From the NCBI GenBank assembly GCA_905221615.1, contig CAJNDT010000132.1, positions 41,001-105,000 on the forward strand: DNA of 64,000 nucleotides, in the 5' to 3' direction. Shown piece after piece: positions 18,082 to 29,569 of the stretch; position 1 is the stretch's first letter; each line of letters starts with the position of its first letter. The position numbers and the translations under genes are program-made. The stretch is from Symbiodinium sp. CCMP2592. Taxonomy: Eukaryota > Sar > Dinophyceae > Suessiales > Symbiodiniaceae. Under the pieces are notes generated by a model. That model was given only the letters and a program-made list of their open reading frames with translations, was not told where the DNA came from and ran no database searches.

Positions 18082-19728
18082 TCTCCGCATCAGAGCACTC
18101 TGATAGCTCCGACACAGACTCTAGCAAAAGCCCTGCCCCTGACGGCCCCGTTAGACCCCGGTTTCTCCTTAGGTTTCACGGTTCGGGTTTCGCACTGCCC
18201 TCGTCACAAAAAGTTCATAGACACGCTTGCAGCGCAGTCTCCTGACTCCCACCGCGCTTTCGACCCGGCGCTGCTGGCGCAACTGCACACGCTCTGCTGG
18301 TCAGGACTAGTGGGTCTGGCCTTCTTCCTCTTTGCTTTTCCTCAGTTAACGCCGGAAGGGCACGCAGAAGCCCGGGCCCTCCTCCGCGCAGCGCATCTGC
18401 AAGGAGCACAGGTTGTGTTCCTCTTCCCGACGCAATGCCCCGAGGAAGAAGAAACCGCATACGTGCATCTCTGCCAAGAACTTGCGGTGCACTGCACCCT
18501 ATCAGATGTTTTCAGCCCTGGCTCTCAGCACTTAGTTTGTTGCTCGGATTCTTCCTGCGGAAGCCTTGCACCGAGCTCAGCATCGAAGTCGCTAGAACGC
18601 CTTTTGGCACGTAACTGCTCTGCAACGGGCATAAAAGATGCCAGCCCGGACTCGACACAAAAGCACCTGCCTCAGTGCTTTCTCCCACGACGCCCGGCCA
18701 CCTGCGACGGTGCAGGAATGTTTAGCAGTGCTAGTGCTGATCACTCGGCAAACAACGTCAGCAGCAAGGTTCAGCCCCTGGCTGCCCTGTCTCTCGCCTT
18801 CAAGCGTTTCCTACAAGAGCACGGTCTTGTGCGCCGCATTGCAAAGCACCTGCAAGAATCTGCTCCAGACAACCCTCTTTCTTTAGAGCACGGCCTTGTG
18901 TTGACAGAATTTGTGCGCCTGCATCTCGCACCGGATGCTGATCCACAGTCTTTCGCTTCCATAGAACCGGGACAGCCATTCCGCTTGCAGGTACTGCAGA
19001 GCCTCGCCCGCGCAATCGGCGATAAAGATCACGCCCTGCCAGGCATTCTCGCAGAGGGCGTCCCTACCGGAGCTTTTGATCCACTGCCCAGCAGCGGCCA
19101 ATGGATAGCTGCCCAACCCGGGGTAGACTCTCCTGACGATCTTACGGGCCCGGCACTGGAGCACTGCACGGGCAACTGGACTCGAGCTGAGCAAAACCCC
19201 GAGATCCTAGAGCAGCTTATCGCTAAGGAAATAGAAAACGGCTGGGTTCGCAAATTCGAGGGCTCTCTCGAAGATGCCGCTAAACACTGGCCAGCAGGCA
19301 CAGCAGTGGGTAAACTTAACTTGGTTTTCGCGGACGGCAAAGATCCGCGCATAGTCCTCGACAGCTCCGTCTGTGGGCTTAATGGTTGCGTGCGTTTGCC
19401 AGAAAGGGTTTCGTTACCTACATCTAGTGACGTGCATCGTTCCTTCCTCTCGGAAGACTGCTTCGCACAGCTGCGAGCAGTTTGCATCGATTTCAAGGCA
19501 GCACACAAGTGTTGCAAAGTGCTGCCCAGAGATCAAGGCACGCTTCTCTTTACGCACGGTGACGCACTGTATTACTACACAGTTTTTTTTTTCGGCGCAC
19601 GTTTCTCAGCATACTGGTGGCAAAGCACAGGCGCACTTATACTGCGCTGCCTGCACGCCTTGCTTTGCAAGCATCCGCACCGGGCATGGCTCTATGTGGA
19701 TGATCTCCTTTTGCTCCTTAAGCACTGA
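18082..19728 (+). pseudogene. TE-1 Pol, reverse transcriptase N-terminal part (frame broken at 19726)
   Basis: The frame opens after TAG 18079-18081 and has no good ATG. Upstream, another frame (to 18245) carries a Pro/Ser-rich linker, so a frameshift separates Gag and Pol. Residues up to ~18750 (for example CPRHKKFIDTLAAQSPDSHRAF) are of unknown function; no dioxygenase- or methyltransferase-like motifs are seen, unlike TE-2. RT fingers and palm follow: KLNLVF, RIVLDSSVCGLNG, VCIDFKAAHKCCKV (motif A, Asp codon 19489), FFFGARFSAYWWQSTGAL (motif B) and LYVDDLLLLL (motif C, 19690-19713). The frame then meets TGA where a small inversion begins, so the RT thumb is not in phase. Confidence 0.7.
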
Positions 19729-19971
19729 GCGAGGTGGCCCAGTTGAGCAAACCAAGGCAAGCTTCTAGAGCCTTGCGAGGCACTTTAGCAGTGCTGTGCA
19801 GTTCTCGCAGTTGCGCGCGGAGCTTGAGAAGTTTATTCTGGACCAGCTCCACGGTTTCTGTGCGAAAGCAGAACTTCCAACCGCACCAGGTGGCGGTGTC
19901 AGAAAACTGTGCTTTTTTCCAGCTGACTGGTGCGTTCAGTGCTGCTAACAATGCGACTAGCAGAGCTGCTC
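19727..19971 (-). other. Inverted ~245 bp segment carrying the RT thumb region of TE-1
   Basis: Read on the minus strand, 19968 down to ~19730 encodes LLVALLAALNAPVSWKKAQF, then WCGWKF and LGLLNWATSL, which are the residues expected directly after the YVDD motif of a DIRS-type RT. Plus-strand coding stops at 19728 and resumes at ~19975 with LAPLYKDLHSAK. The simplest explanation is inversion of this segment in place. A GAGC at 19727-19730 and its complement GCTC at 19968-19971 mark likely breakpoints. Inverting it back puts the thumb in phase with YVDD apart from one TGA codon. Confidence 0.75.
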
Positions 19972-20917
19972 CTGTTTCAGACTGGCTCCGCTGTACAAGG
20001 ATCTCCACTCAGCCAAAGGCACACTGCATAGCATCGCCCCTGCAGCATGGAGCAATTTCTTTGATTGCCTGGACGACTCAGCAAAGCTCAGCCGCACTCC
20101 TCCGGGCAGTTGGCTGCCACGCAACGCACAGCTCCTTGAAGTAGGCAGCATTAAAGTGCACAGCAAAAAGGACGTGGCCCGCGTCCCGCCCTCTCACAAA
20201 CATCAATGGGTACGTTTAGCGGATCCTTCCCGGCAGGAGATACACCTGCGCCAAGAAAGTAAATTTGTGCTGCACTGGCTAAGCCTCTGCTTTGCCCACG
20301 AACAGCCCCGGTCGCTCCGCACGGCTCCTTTGCTGCACTGCATGTCAGCCGCAGACGCATTTGCAGATAAGGACCGTATGGGCATTGGCGGCTGGCTCAG
20401 CACCGCATCTTCTTTTGTCTGGTTCAGTGAACTCTTTGACGCAGCACAGGTACGAGCGGAGTGGCCACAACTTGTTGGCAGCCTTCAGCCTTACATAGGC
20501 TGTTTCGAAACGTTGGCACATCTGGCATTGGCGCACTGCTCCTGGCAACTGCTACGGTCCCGTCATGCACGGTTCGTCCTGCCATCGGCTAGTGATAATA
20601 CTAGCGCCGAATCGGGTTTAAATAAACTCTTTAGCACTGCAGAGCCACTTGGCACCTTTCTTCGCCTAGCAGCGACCTGGGCACATCTGCACCGCGTGCA
20701 GTTCCAAGTTGAGCACCTCGCAGGTGAGAAAAATAACTGGGCCGATGCACTGTCACGCGGCCGCATCGCTTTTGTCCAGCATCGCATAGCGGATCGTGTA
20801 CGCATTACACTTTCGCAGCTGGCCTCCGCTTCGCACAGCGTCACAGCTCACGGAGACACCTCCGACTGGCCAAAGCGCCTAGGCCTAGTTGAAGCCACGC
20901 ACGCAATGCTTCGCTAA
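19972..20917 (+). CDS. TE-1 Pol, RT connection and RNase H
   Basis: The C-terminal part of TE-1 Pol after the inverted segment, open to TAA 20915-20917. It begins with LAPLYKDLHSAKG (RT connection region). RNase H follows, of the type found with DIRS-like RTs: SAADAFADKDRMGIGGW (first Asp), CFETLAHLALAH (Glu), SASDNTSAESGLNKL (Asp) and HLAGEKNNWADALSRG (last Asp). All four acidic positions are present. Possible small frame defects lie near 19985-19990. This piece has no own start and depends on the broken upstream RT, so no functional enzyme is expected from this copy. Confidence 0.7.
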
Positions 20918-21248
20918 CAGTCAAACCCTTTGACCTTTTTTGCACAGACTCGCACAACTTGTCTGCTTGCCTGGCTGCCCCCGGCCAGGTACGACCTCGG
21001 CCTTCTTCTGAAGCACTTGCGCAGGCCTATACTTGCTAACGCTCTAGCTTGACTTTTCTTTGCCCTGCCATGCACACATCTGTCAGGTACAGCATGGACC
21101 TTGGCGGGAAAGGACTGAGTCGCGCGCTCCGCTTCTCAACTTTTGCACTTCGGAGCCCTGCCTTCAGGACTCTTCGCCTCCACTGCGCCCTCTCGCGGGG
21201 GGGGCTCTGTGAATAGGCGTCGGCCAGAGGTTGCAGTGTCCGCTAAAG
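20918..21248. other. TE-1 3' region before repeat B1
   Basis: About 330 bp following the RNase H stop. It is pyrimidine- and GCAC-rich. No gene or other feature is recognised. Confidence 0.5.
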
Positions 21249-21349
21249 TGGGGGCTACGCATCGTGTCTCGCACGGCACAGACTTAATAGCTCGCCACGC
21301 TTGGCACGGACAATGCAACCTCTGCCGTGAAAAAAGAGTGAGTGCGCCG

Positions 21350-21447
<98 letters not shown>

Positions 21448-21475
21448 GCGCTTACATGTAACCGTCATAGAGAAC
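21249..21475 (+). repeat. TE-1 repeat B1 with internal (CT)n
   Basis: 227 bp beginning TGGGGGCTACGCATCG, containing a ~93 bp CT run (about 21353-21445) and ending CATAGAGAAC. It is repeated at 21647-21889. Confidence 0.85.
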
Positions 21476-21628
21476 GCTCGCTGTGCGTTTGTATTTTCAG
21501 TCAGCAGTGTTTTCTATGTGTGTTGTCATGTTAAGCACCGCGCCGCTCTGGTTGCTCAAACAACAGACGCAACATAGAAACACAGCTGTACGGGCCGCGT
21601 CCCCGCATGCATACAAAAAACTTTTTCA
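21475..21628 (+). repeat. TE-1 repeat A2
   Basis: An internal copy of 224-377. It abuts or overlaps B1 by the shared AC dinucleotide. Confidence 0.85.
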
Positions 21629-21646
21629 CCCACCCTCCACACCCGT

Positions 21647-21889
<243 letters not shown>

Positions 21890-21989
21890 ACATCAGAGCC
21901 TTCTCCATCACCAACCGTCGCATAGCTCAGCCGAATTGAGCTGAAGGCTTCATGCACTAAGGGGAGTGCCCTCTCCGCAATGGTAGCCA

Positions 21990-22720
21990 AACTGTCCCCT
22001 GCCTCTGCCGAAAGGGGTGGATGGGAGAGCTTTGAAGTCTTCCAAGGAGGCTTTGAAGGAATTGAAGCCTTCGAGGGAAGGATGAAGAAGGGGGAGGATG
22101 AAGGAGGGGGGGGCTTCGAAGCCTTCGAAGGGGACATTGACGGCTTTGAAGGCTTCGAAAGGGAGGATGAAGGGGAGAGGCTTCGAAACCTTCGAAACTG
22201 GGTTTGGTTAGAAGAGAAGCCACACTTTATGGGGGTTTTTGCGAAGAGAAAAACATGAGAAAAGAAGAGTTGAAGATACAAGACGCAATCAGACACACAA
22301 AAAGAAGAAGAATCGACATGAAATCGCTTTTGGTGGTTTCTGCGAGGGAACAACAAATAGAAAAAAGAAAAGAATGAAGGTGAAGGTCGAAGCGGAGCTT
22401 CGAAGTCTCTTCGCGTGGAAAAGTCTGAAGAGAAAGAGGGCCTTCAAAGGCTTTCGAAGGCTTCGAAGGGCAGAACGAAGCCCCTTCGCCTTCTTCGAAG
22501 GCTTTGGAAGCCCTCTCTCACGTTATTTTTTTCGCAAAAACGACCGTAACTCGATTTCATGTCAAGCCTTCAGAAGTCCCCTTCGTCCTTGCCCTTCGAA
22601 GGTCTCGAAGCCTTTGTGCTTGCCTTCGAAGGTTTTTTTTTCTAATCGCGTTTTGTTTCATTAGCTATTTCCATTTTCTTCGCAAAAACCACCATAAAGC
22701 GACTTCGCGCGGCTTTTGTT
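21990..22720. repeat. Foldback-like region rich in TTCGAAGG words
   Basis: Two pairs of inverted segments are visible. 22222-22252 (TTTATGGGGGTTTTTGCGAA) is complementary to 22673-22701 (TTCGCAAAAACCACCATAAA). 22314-22345 (GACATGAAATCGC) is complementary to 22531-22563 (CGATTTCATGTC). The stretch is full of the palindrome TTCGAA and of GAAGGCTTCGAAGG words. Open frames here (Gly/Phe/Glu repeats) are by-products of the repeat, not genes. It could be an old foldback transposon or a dispersed satellite. Confidence 0.65.
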
Positions 22721-23681
22721 TATCCTGATTGTTTTTTGGTGTGCGTGTGTGTGAGTGAATGCAGAAGCTTTCAGAACTGAAGCTCCCGTCGTAAGAGCCC
22801 CCTGATGCTGCCGAGGCTGTATTCCACAGACTGAAGTCATCTTCTGCGGCATCTTTATTGCTGCTGAGCGGATTCCATACCCGTCTCCAGCACGCAGAGC
22901 TCATGAACCAACTGGGAACAGCCAAAAAAGTGCTTGCAGTCAAGCGAAAAAGTTCTCGAACAGTGCCTTCAGAAACGAAGATTTCAGAAGAGAAACACTC
23001 ACAAAAATGGACTTGAACTTTTTCTTCTTACTGGCTTTTGGAACGGAACTTGTCACTTGCATTTTGCTTTTCTCAAATTTTGGATCTCAAGACCCTGAAA
23101 GTCAATTTGCGTCTTCCAATTGGAATTCTGCAGCTTGGCATCTTGTTGCTTTTGCTTCAGTTTTTGTTGGACTTTCCTTCTGCCTTGCATTTGGAGTCGG
23201 TTTGCCCTGATCATTCGTTTCGAACCAAGTCAAGACCGGTTTGTGACGTGAAGCTTCAGAAGCTGCCAACACGCAAGATCTTGATATCAGCCTCTGCTGG
23301 TTCTTTTGGATTTCAGACAGATATGAGACACTTGAGACGTCGTGCTCAATCACAAAAAAAATTCCTGTCTGTATCATCCCTTCGCAGCCTTGAACTGTCA
23401 GTCCCGCTGTGTTCAGCTGGCACGATGTGGATTCCTGATGCCACAACGCTTGATTCTGAGCTCTCACAGTGAGTCGTTCATCACCTCCCCTGACAGAACG
23501 CCTGCTAAGGTCAATCTGGAGAGGGGAAATCGCTCTCCACTTCAGTGACTCGAGTCTTTGGAGAAGCTGCAGCTAAGGCTTCTGAAAACCACAAGATCCG
23601 AGATCTTGATATCCCCATCTGGGAAAGAGAGTGCGTGTGCCTTACAAGATTAATGATTGGAGTGAATATTTGATAAACAGA
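22721..23681. other. Unassigned segment with no recognised gene
   Basis: About 960 bp. Short frames at 23007-23210 and 23038-23472 overlap but neither shows a family motif. The string GATCTTGATATC occurs twice, at 23278-23289 and about 23602-23613, suggesting a decayed duplication. Confidence 0.4.
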
Positions 23682-24250
23682 ACGCGTCGAAATACGGGCC
23701 TGCGTTTTTTGATTACAAGTCCATACAGCGTATAAGTTGTCTTGACCAGCGTGTCTATGTTATCATGTCTAGTGTGCACTGAAAGCTGCAAATGTTTACG
23801 TGCTGTTTACTGGCTATAGGCGGGGGGAGGTCTCAGGGTTCGGGGGGGGGGGGCAAAAAAAAAATATTATTTATTGAATTATATATTATATATATATATC
23901 TTTTTTTTTTTTTTTGCCCCCCCCCCCCAACCCTGAGGCCTCCTCCCTCCCTCCACCTCCTTGCACCCCCCCCCAACCCTGAGGCCTCCGCCCTCCCTCC
24001 ACCTCCTTGCACACTGCCCGCCTGCTCCTTCTTCCTGTAGTTATGTCCTTTGTTTGTTCTTTCCCATCATCCTTCCGGCTGCTGTGTACAGAGGTCTGAT
24101 GTAGTTTGGAAAGTTTTCTCATTATGTATTATCTACATATTACTGCATTATCGAGATTTTTCTTAGACTCATCAAGTGTTGCTTTTGCTTATGCTCGTTA
24201 TTCCACATGTGTTGGTATACAAGTTTGTTTCGGCCTGAATTTCGACGCGT
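23682..24250. repeat. Short TIR-bounded segment at the transposon left end
   Basis: AACGCGTCGAAAT (23682-23694) is matched by ATTTCGACGCGTT (24239-24251). GGCC follows or precedes at the matching distance. It could be a MITE-like derivative or a duplicated left end. Confidence 0.5.
23818..24012. repeat. G-run / C-run inverted repeat with tandem C-rich duplication
   Basis: A GAGGTCTCAGGGTTCGGGGG stretch and an A-run are followed, after an AT-rich loop (23866-23898), by a T-run, C-run and AACCCTGAGGCCTCC, forming a long hairpin. The arm AACCCTGAGGCCTC plus CTCCACCTCCTTGCAC is then repeated in tandem at about 23929-23964 and 23973-24012. Confidence 0.75.
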
Positions 24251-24689
24251 TGTAACCTATATAGAACTTGCACTCATAAACATCTCCTTACTAAACTTGT
24301 TAGGCGCTGAATCCATAAAGTAATATTCTCACTATCGCTTTTTATAGAACTGACATCTGCAGGTCATGGCCTCAGCATCTTCATCGCGAGCTGCGGCGTC
24401 AGTTGGTCTGTGGTAATAGCTAAAGAAAGACCTAAGTAATACAATTAATGAATGGTTTATGCTTGTATCGTCTTCTCATCAATCGTTGTTTACGTGTAGC
24501 TGTGTAGTGTATCTCTCTAAGTAGAGAGGAATATGGATTTATATAAACTGTTTCGTAACAAAGGTAAGGAAGCGTTTGTATGTATGCCAAGAATATTGAG
24601 ATGTTCTTGCTTGTATGTTTTACGACATGATTAGCCATCGTTGGCTCCTCGACTCGAGAAGTGATAGTAGACCTGTGATCTTCCAAGCA

Positions 24690-25154
24690 ATGCCGCGCAA
24701 ACAGTGTACCGGTTGCCTGAAATGGGGGAAGAATCGATGTCAGTGTGGTGGCAAGACTACTACATTGAAAAAGGCCAAGAAAGATACAGACAACAAGCAG
24801 ACAGATAAGAACAAGCCGCCAGTATCGTCTTCCTCGCAGATTACCACTACAGTATCGTCTTCCTCGCAGATTACCACTACGAAAGATTCCGACAAGATCG
24901 TGGACAAGATAGCTCTCCAGGTCAGTCTCGAGAAATTGAAAATTGAAAGACTGCGCTTGGAAGCAAAGAAGAAGCAGCAGAAGCTTGAGAATAACCAGCA
25001 CAAGCAAGTGAACAATGCAGACGGTCGTTCCTGTTGGTACAGAACAAGGCCTAACCCAAAAGGGTGGCATCAGAGATCTTGGTGTAAGAACACCAGGAAT
25101 ACGTGGGCGTCTCACGAGGAGTACATGTCTGAACAAAACGATGGCGCCAACTGA
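24690..25154 (+). CDS. Small Cys-rich, Lys-rich protein of the transposon
   Basis: A 154-codon ORF. ATG 24690 is preferred because it opens directly into a CxxC cluster, MPRKQCTGCLKWGKNRCQCG, which resembles a zinc-binding knuckle. The frame is open from 24615, but the upstream residues are unlike protein. A Lys/Thr-rich segment follows, then a 10-residue repeat (VSSSSQITTT twice) from a 30 bp tandem duplication at ~24832-24891. A coiled-coil-like helix comes next (LEKLKIERLRLEAKKKQQKL). No family is recognised. Its place between the left TIR and the helicase suggests a DNA-binding accessory protein (inference). The opposite-strand frame is a shadow. Confidence 0.5.
   Translation: MPRKQCTGCLKWGKNRCQCGGKTTTLKKAKKDTDNKQTDKNKPPVSSSSQITTTVSSSSQITTTKDSDKIVDKIALQVSLEKLKIERLRLEAKKKQQKLENNQHKQVNNADGRSCWYRTRPNPKGWHQRSWCKNTRNTWASHEEYMSEQNDGAN
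24832..24891 (+). repeat. 30 bp tandem duplication inside the small ORF
   Basis: GTATCGTCTTCCTCGCAGAT plus TACCACTACA occurs twice in tandem, keeping the reading frame. Confidence 0.8.
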
Positions 25155-25436
25155 GCGCACGGAAGCTAGGACGTCAACGGCGGCGTCCACAAAACAAGCG
25201 CGGTGCGAGAGAACGTTATATTTGGAATGTCGTGTGCGCTTCATAATCGTGCATGTCCTGTTCTCGTTGTCTTGCTTTCTGTGTTCGTATATATGTAATA
25301 GTGCATGATACTTTGTCCCGGGGACAAGGAATACAGAGAGGCATAAAATCCACGGGAACAACAAAGAACACAAAGTAATGCAGAACACAAGGCACCAAGA
25401 GAAAACAGCGAGAACAAAGGAATAAAATGAAATAGG

Positions 25437-25765
25437 TTATCAAGGGAGCAAGGGGGCAAAGGGACAAGGAGACGGAGAGGGACAAGGGACACAAGGGGAA
25501 CAAGGGGATAAGGGAGACAGAGACAAGGGGGAGAAAAAGACAAGGGGGACAAGGGGGACAAGGGGACAAGGGGGGCAAGGGGACAAGGGGGACAAGGGGG
25601 ACAAGGGGGATAAGGGGGACAAGGGGGACAAGGGACAAAGGGAACAAGGGGGACAAGGGGGACAAGGGGGACAGGGGACAAGGGGGACAAGGGGACAAAG
25701 GGGACAGGGGGACAAGGGGGACAAGGGGGAGGAGGGGGACAAGGGGGACAATGGGAAGAAAACAT
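25437..25765 (+). repeat. G-rich minisatellite, ~9 bp unit (GGGGGACAA)
   Basis: About 330 bp of GGGGGACAA-type units with variants, almost free of T and C apart from the single C per unit. Minus-strand Pro/Leu/Ser/Cys-rich frames across it are repeat artefacts. Confidence 0.9.
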
Positions 25766-26048
25766 ACACAAATACAAGGGTACCAAAAAGAAGACATGGA
25801 AGGACAATAACAAAATACTTCCTTCTCCAACCACCATCCATCAAAATCTCAACTTACAGCTTCAGGCTACTACGTCAACAAGATGGCCGAGCGTACTGCC
25901 GGCGACTCTTCTCCATCTTGTACATGGATCCATGCATGATGCGGCTATATCTTCATAGAAACGTGTCCATGACACAGTGACAGCAATCTCGTAGTCGCTT
26001 GGTCTCAATCATCGGCCCTCTGTATTGCCTTCACTGTCCGTCAACGCC

Positions 26049-29000
26049 ATGGCAGGGGATTCTACTCCTGACGACATGGAACTTCAGTTAGAGCACCTCA
26101 TGAATGCTGAGTACGGGAGTCTACCCGAAAGTCAGGCACAACTAGAACCATCCCAGAAACGGCAACGCCTTCGCGGAAATCAGTTGCAGCTTGTTTGCTT
26201 CAAAGAAATCATTGGGGATACCTTACTAGCTTTATACATAAAGAATCGAAAAGTTTGGATTCTTGCCTTTTTCGGGAATTCAACAAACTCAGGTTTCGAG
26301 CTTTCTCGCGGTATCATGAAGAAAATCCTCCTCCTGTACCACCTGTCGTTCCAGTGCAACCACCAGCACCCGATCGCCCTTTCATATGCAAAATGACTCA
26401 GTATAACACGTGGTTTCAGCAGACTTGTGGTCATCTCGATCCTAGGACTCGAGCAGTGATCGTGCTTGGAAAGTTCGTCTGCGACTTGGACTGTGCCAAC
26501 TACATGCTCTCGAACAACCAGAAACTCTTGATCGCGATGCTGTTGGATGGGGAAAAATGGCGCGCTCACAAGAAGCAAATCTTTCATTATGACGACGGAG
26601 CATGGGTCATGGAGCCAATCCTGGTCATCAAAGCTTGGGAACATCTACTTGCTGTGGAGGGGCTCTTCATTCAGTTAGCTTTGAACTTGGAAGAATCACA
26701 GGAAGGTGTCACATGGACGTGGGCGAGTGCAGGGACCCAGATCATGGCAATTATTGAGCTTTTCCTCCAAGCGGGTACCGACTTGATTAGCCACTTGACG
26801 AAGGTTGCCAAGGACAACAGTGACCACCTCAGAGCTTCTACATCTAATAAAACCTGGCATGCTTCCTGGCCACGACGGTGTGCGGACATGCTTGCCCAGC
26901 TTCGCAAAGCCTGGGAAGATGAGAGACCTCTCACGGTATTGTCTAAGTTGTTCTTGACCGAATGGGACACGCCTATGCCGTCATCTCACGGTGTTTGCTT
27001 CGATAATGTCTACCTAGATGATGCATGGACAGAAGTACCCAAGTCTCCAGAGGCGAATTGCTACTTGAAAATCAATTACAAGTTCCACTATGAGCTGTTC
27101 CACACGGACCTGGACATCAAAGCCACCAGGGAGAAGCTTCGTATTTTCATTGAGTCTGTCTATTACAACAACGAGCATTTGTTCCAGCTTAAGTTATGCT
27201 TCATGCACGCCGCCTTCCTCGGTAAATGCACCGCCAAGATGATCTTCGAGATCGGCAAGGGTGGCGATGGAAAGGGCATGGAAGCAATCTTAGACCGGTC
27301 GTTGTTTGGTAGTGTTGCGAGTGCGACTCTCGACTGCGGCGTTTTCCTTGACAGAATGGAATTCCGCAAATCCGCAGAGTTGGCATGGAATAAGGCCAAC
27401 ATTCGTATTCAGGAAATGGAGAACCATGGCCACTTCATTGCAGACGTCTGGAAACGGTTCGTCGTGGATGAAGAAATTGACTGTCGAGTCAATTATGGTT
27501 TCACGTCAAAAAGATGTTTTGGGGCCGCGCTCAAAGTGCAGGAGTTGAACTTTGAGAACATTCCAGTCATCGAAGAAAGTCGTGACCGAAACAAGTCGTG
27601 CGAACAGCTACGACGCAGAGTGGTGTGCTTCATGATGGGGAAGGCTAGTTTCACCACCAAGGCTGAGGAGGTGAACCACGATCAAGGAATCTTTCGGTAC
27701 ATTCCTCAGGATGAGCTCGTGACCTTTCTATCTCATCCCGTTACAGCCGCTGTTTACCTTCGCGATTGGTGCATCCCCTTCTTCCGTGACAACTCCATCC
27801 AGGACTGTCTCAACATGATCAATGATCTGGCCTCTGTTCATCCCGATGTAGAGCGGGATACTCAATGGCTGGCCTTGTGTTTGTCGGGTAGTTCTGCACC
27901 CCCGCCTGGCGGTGTTGTGGATCTTGTCTCAGATGCGAATGTTCGCGTGGTAGACGTTCATGCCGACACTCCTTGGAAGAGCATCATCAAAGAGTACCTC
28001 ATTCAGAAAGTGGATGCATTGCCAGGCCATGCCGCTTCATCGAAAGGAAAACGGACCAAAATGTCTTATTTCACTGAGGCTGTGGATAACGCGACGATCC
28101 GCTTGTTCAAGCAGGTTGAGTCCAACTCATTCCATAAACTCCTCGTCCAGTGGCCGCGTCTCCTTTGCATTATGGAAGAACTTGGAGGCACTCCGATCTT
28201 CGGCGACTGGTCTATGTGGTCTTGTCCATTCGACCTTCTGCAGCATCAAGAGAAATGGGACGGGGCAGCCTTTGAACAGGATCGCCGGCTTCTCATGAAC
28301 CTGCGAACTTCGCCAATGGCAGATCCTGGCGTTTGGCGACCAACTGTTAGCTCCTTACAAGAACGCGTGGATTGGGCTTCCCTAGAGTCCTACTTGAACC
28401 TCGGCACAGATCGGCGCATGGAGATTCTCGGAAAGTACGTGGCAAGGCATCAGGTGTCCGGCATCAAGGATTCCCACTTCTCGACAGCGGTAATGGAGTA
28501 CTACAAGCTTCCTCACTATGGAAGACTTATGGTTCGGGGTCCAGGCGGCCAGAAGCTGACCAAGGAGGCGCGACACGCAGCTTTCGGCAGTCACTGTGCA
28601 GAGATAGATGCTCCTTGTTGTCACCCTCGCTTGCTCGTTCTCAAACTGAAGACTTGGTATCTATGGGACGCCGACAAGTTCCCGATGCTGAAGATTTTCG
28701 TGGAACATTATCAGGCGTGGCGCGCATGCCTTGCTAAGTACATGAATGTCGATGTCGATGTAGCCAAGACAGAGTTGACTAGGCTCTTCTATGGAGGCAA
28801 GCCCACAGTTGAACTTCCCTTTTTGTTGAAGCTTGCAGATGAGATACAGCTCGCCGCCAAGACTTTACTCTCTCACGCTGGCGCGACGGAACTCAGTGAG
28901 CTTTTTTCGGATCGCCGCAACCCTGAGTTCAGCCGCTTGTCCGCCTTGATGTCAGGCGAAGAGGCCATGCTGCTGGACAAAGTCGGTACTGTTGTGGGTG

Positions 29001-29569
29001 ACCGCATGAACATGCTTCTCTTCGACGGTGCTTACATCACGTGTGATAATCTGGAAGCGGAGACCTTGATCCTAGAGGCTTGCCAGCTTTGTGCAGACAC
29101 AGCCATTCCCTTAACAGTGAGGTCATGGCCTACCCAGTTGCCTTTGACATTGCCTCGTCGTGCACTTCGGGACAATTTGAGTGTGGTCAAGCCTGATGCC
29201 CAGATAATCTTGAACTACAAAAATTGCTTGATCAACACCATAGCCACACTATGCCCTGCGTGTGATGTGGGTGCATTTTCGGATCAGGAAGAGCCATTGT
29301 CAGCGAGAATGTTCAATGCGACCCGTCTGTTCGACTCCCAGCGCCCTGTCAGCGAAGGATACCGTTTGGTTCACATTTGCAAGGAAGACATCCTTACTCC
29401 GTCAGACTCTTCACTTGTGTGGTTTGGACATCATCCTCTTCAAGAGGGGCATGGTCACTGGTTTGGCGCCACTCAACATGAGAACGTTGTCACTGTGATT
29501 GACACAACTGCAGGCCGCAGTTTTTTTGGAATTGGACACTGCGGCTTGGCAGTCTCTTGTAGAATGTGA
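26049..29569 (+). CDS. Large SF3 (D5-like) helicase protein with possible papain-like C-terminal domain
   Basis: The main frame runs from 26195 to 29569 (1,124 codons). A preceding frame with ATG 26049 (MAGDSTPDDMELQLEHL) probably holds the N-terminus, joined by a frameshift or small intron at ~26190-26260. Numbering from 26195: FHYDDGAWV near residue 130 resembles the motif ahead of D5-type helicases. Walker A is GKGGDGKG (~354-361), the Walker B-like segment IRIQEME (~403-409), and motif C LNFENIP (Asn ~455). These are hallmarks of superfamily 3 helicases. Near the end, NYKNCLINTIATL (Cys ~1011), GHGHWFGATQ (His ~1088) and VTVIDTT (Asp ~1102) suggest a Cys-His-Asp peptidase fold. Likely a replication/unwinding factor of the transposon. 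The role and the peptidase call are inference. Confidence 0.65.

Noticed and set aside
21980-22258. Plus-strand ORF with Gly-Phe-Glu repeats
   Set aside because: Encoded by TTCGAAGG repeat units inside a foldback region.
24432-25388. A 318-codon minus-strand ORF
   Set aside because: It lies antisense to a better ORF with a zinc-knuckle-like start, and its hydrophobic composition mirrors the Lys-rich plus strand.
25216-25844. Three minus-strand Pro/Leu/Ser/Cys-rich ORFs
   Set aside because: Produced in all frames by the G-rich 9 bp minisatellite.
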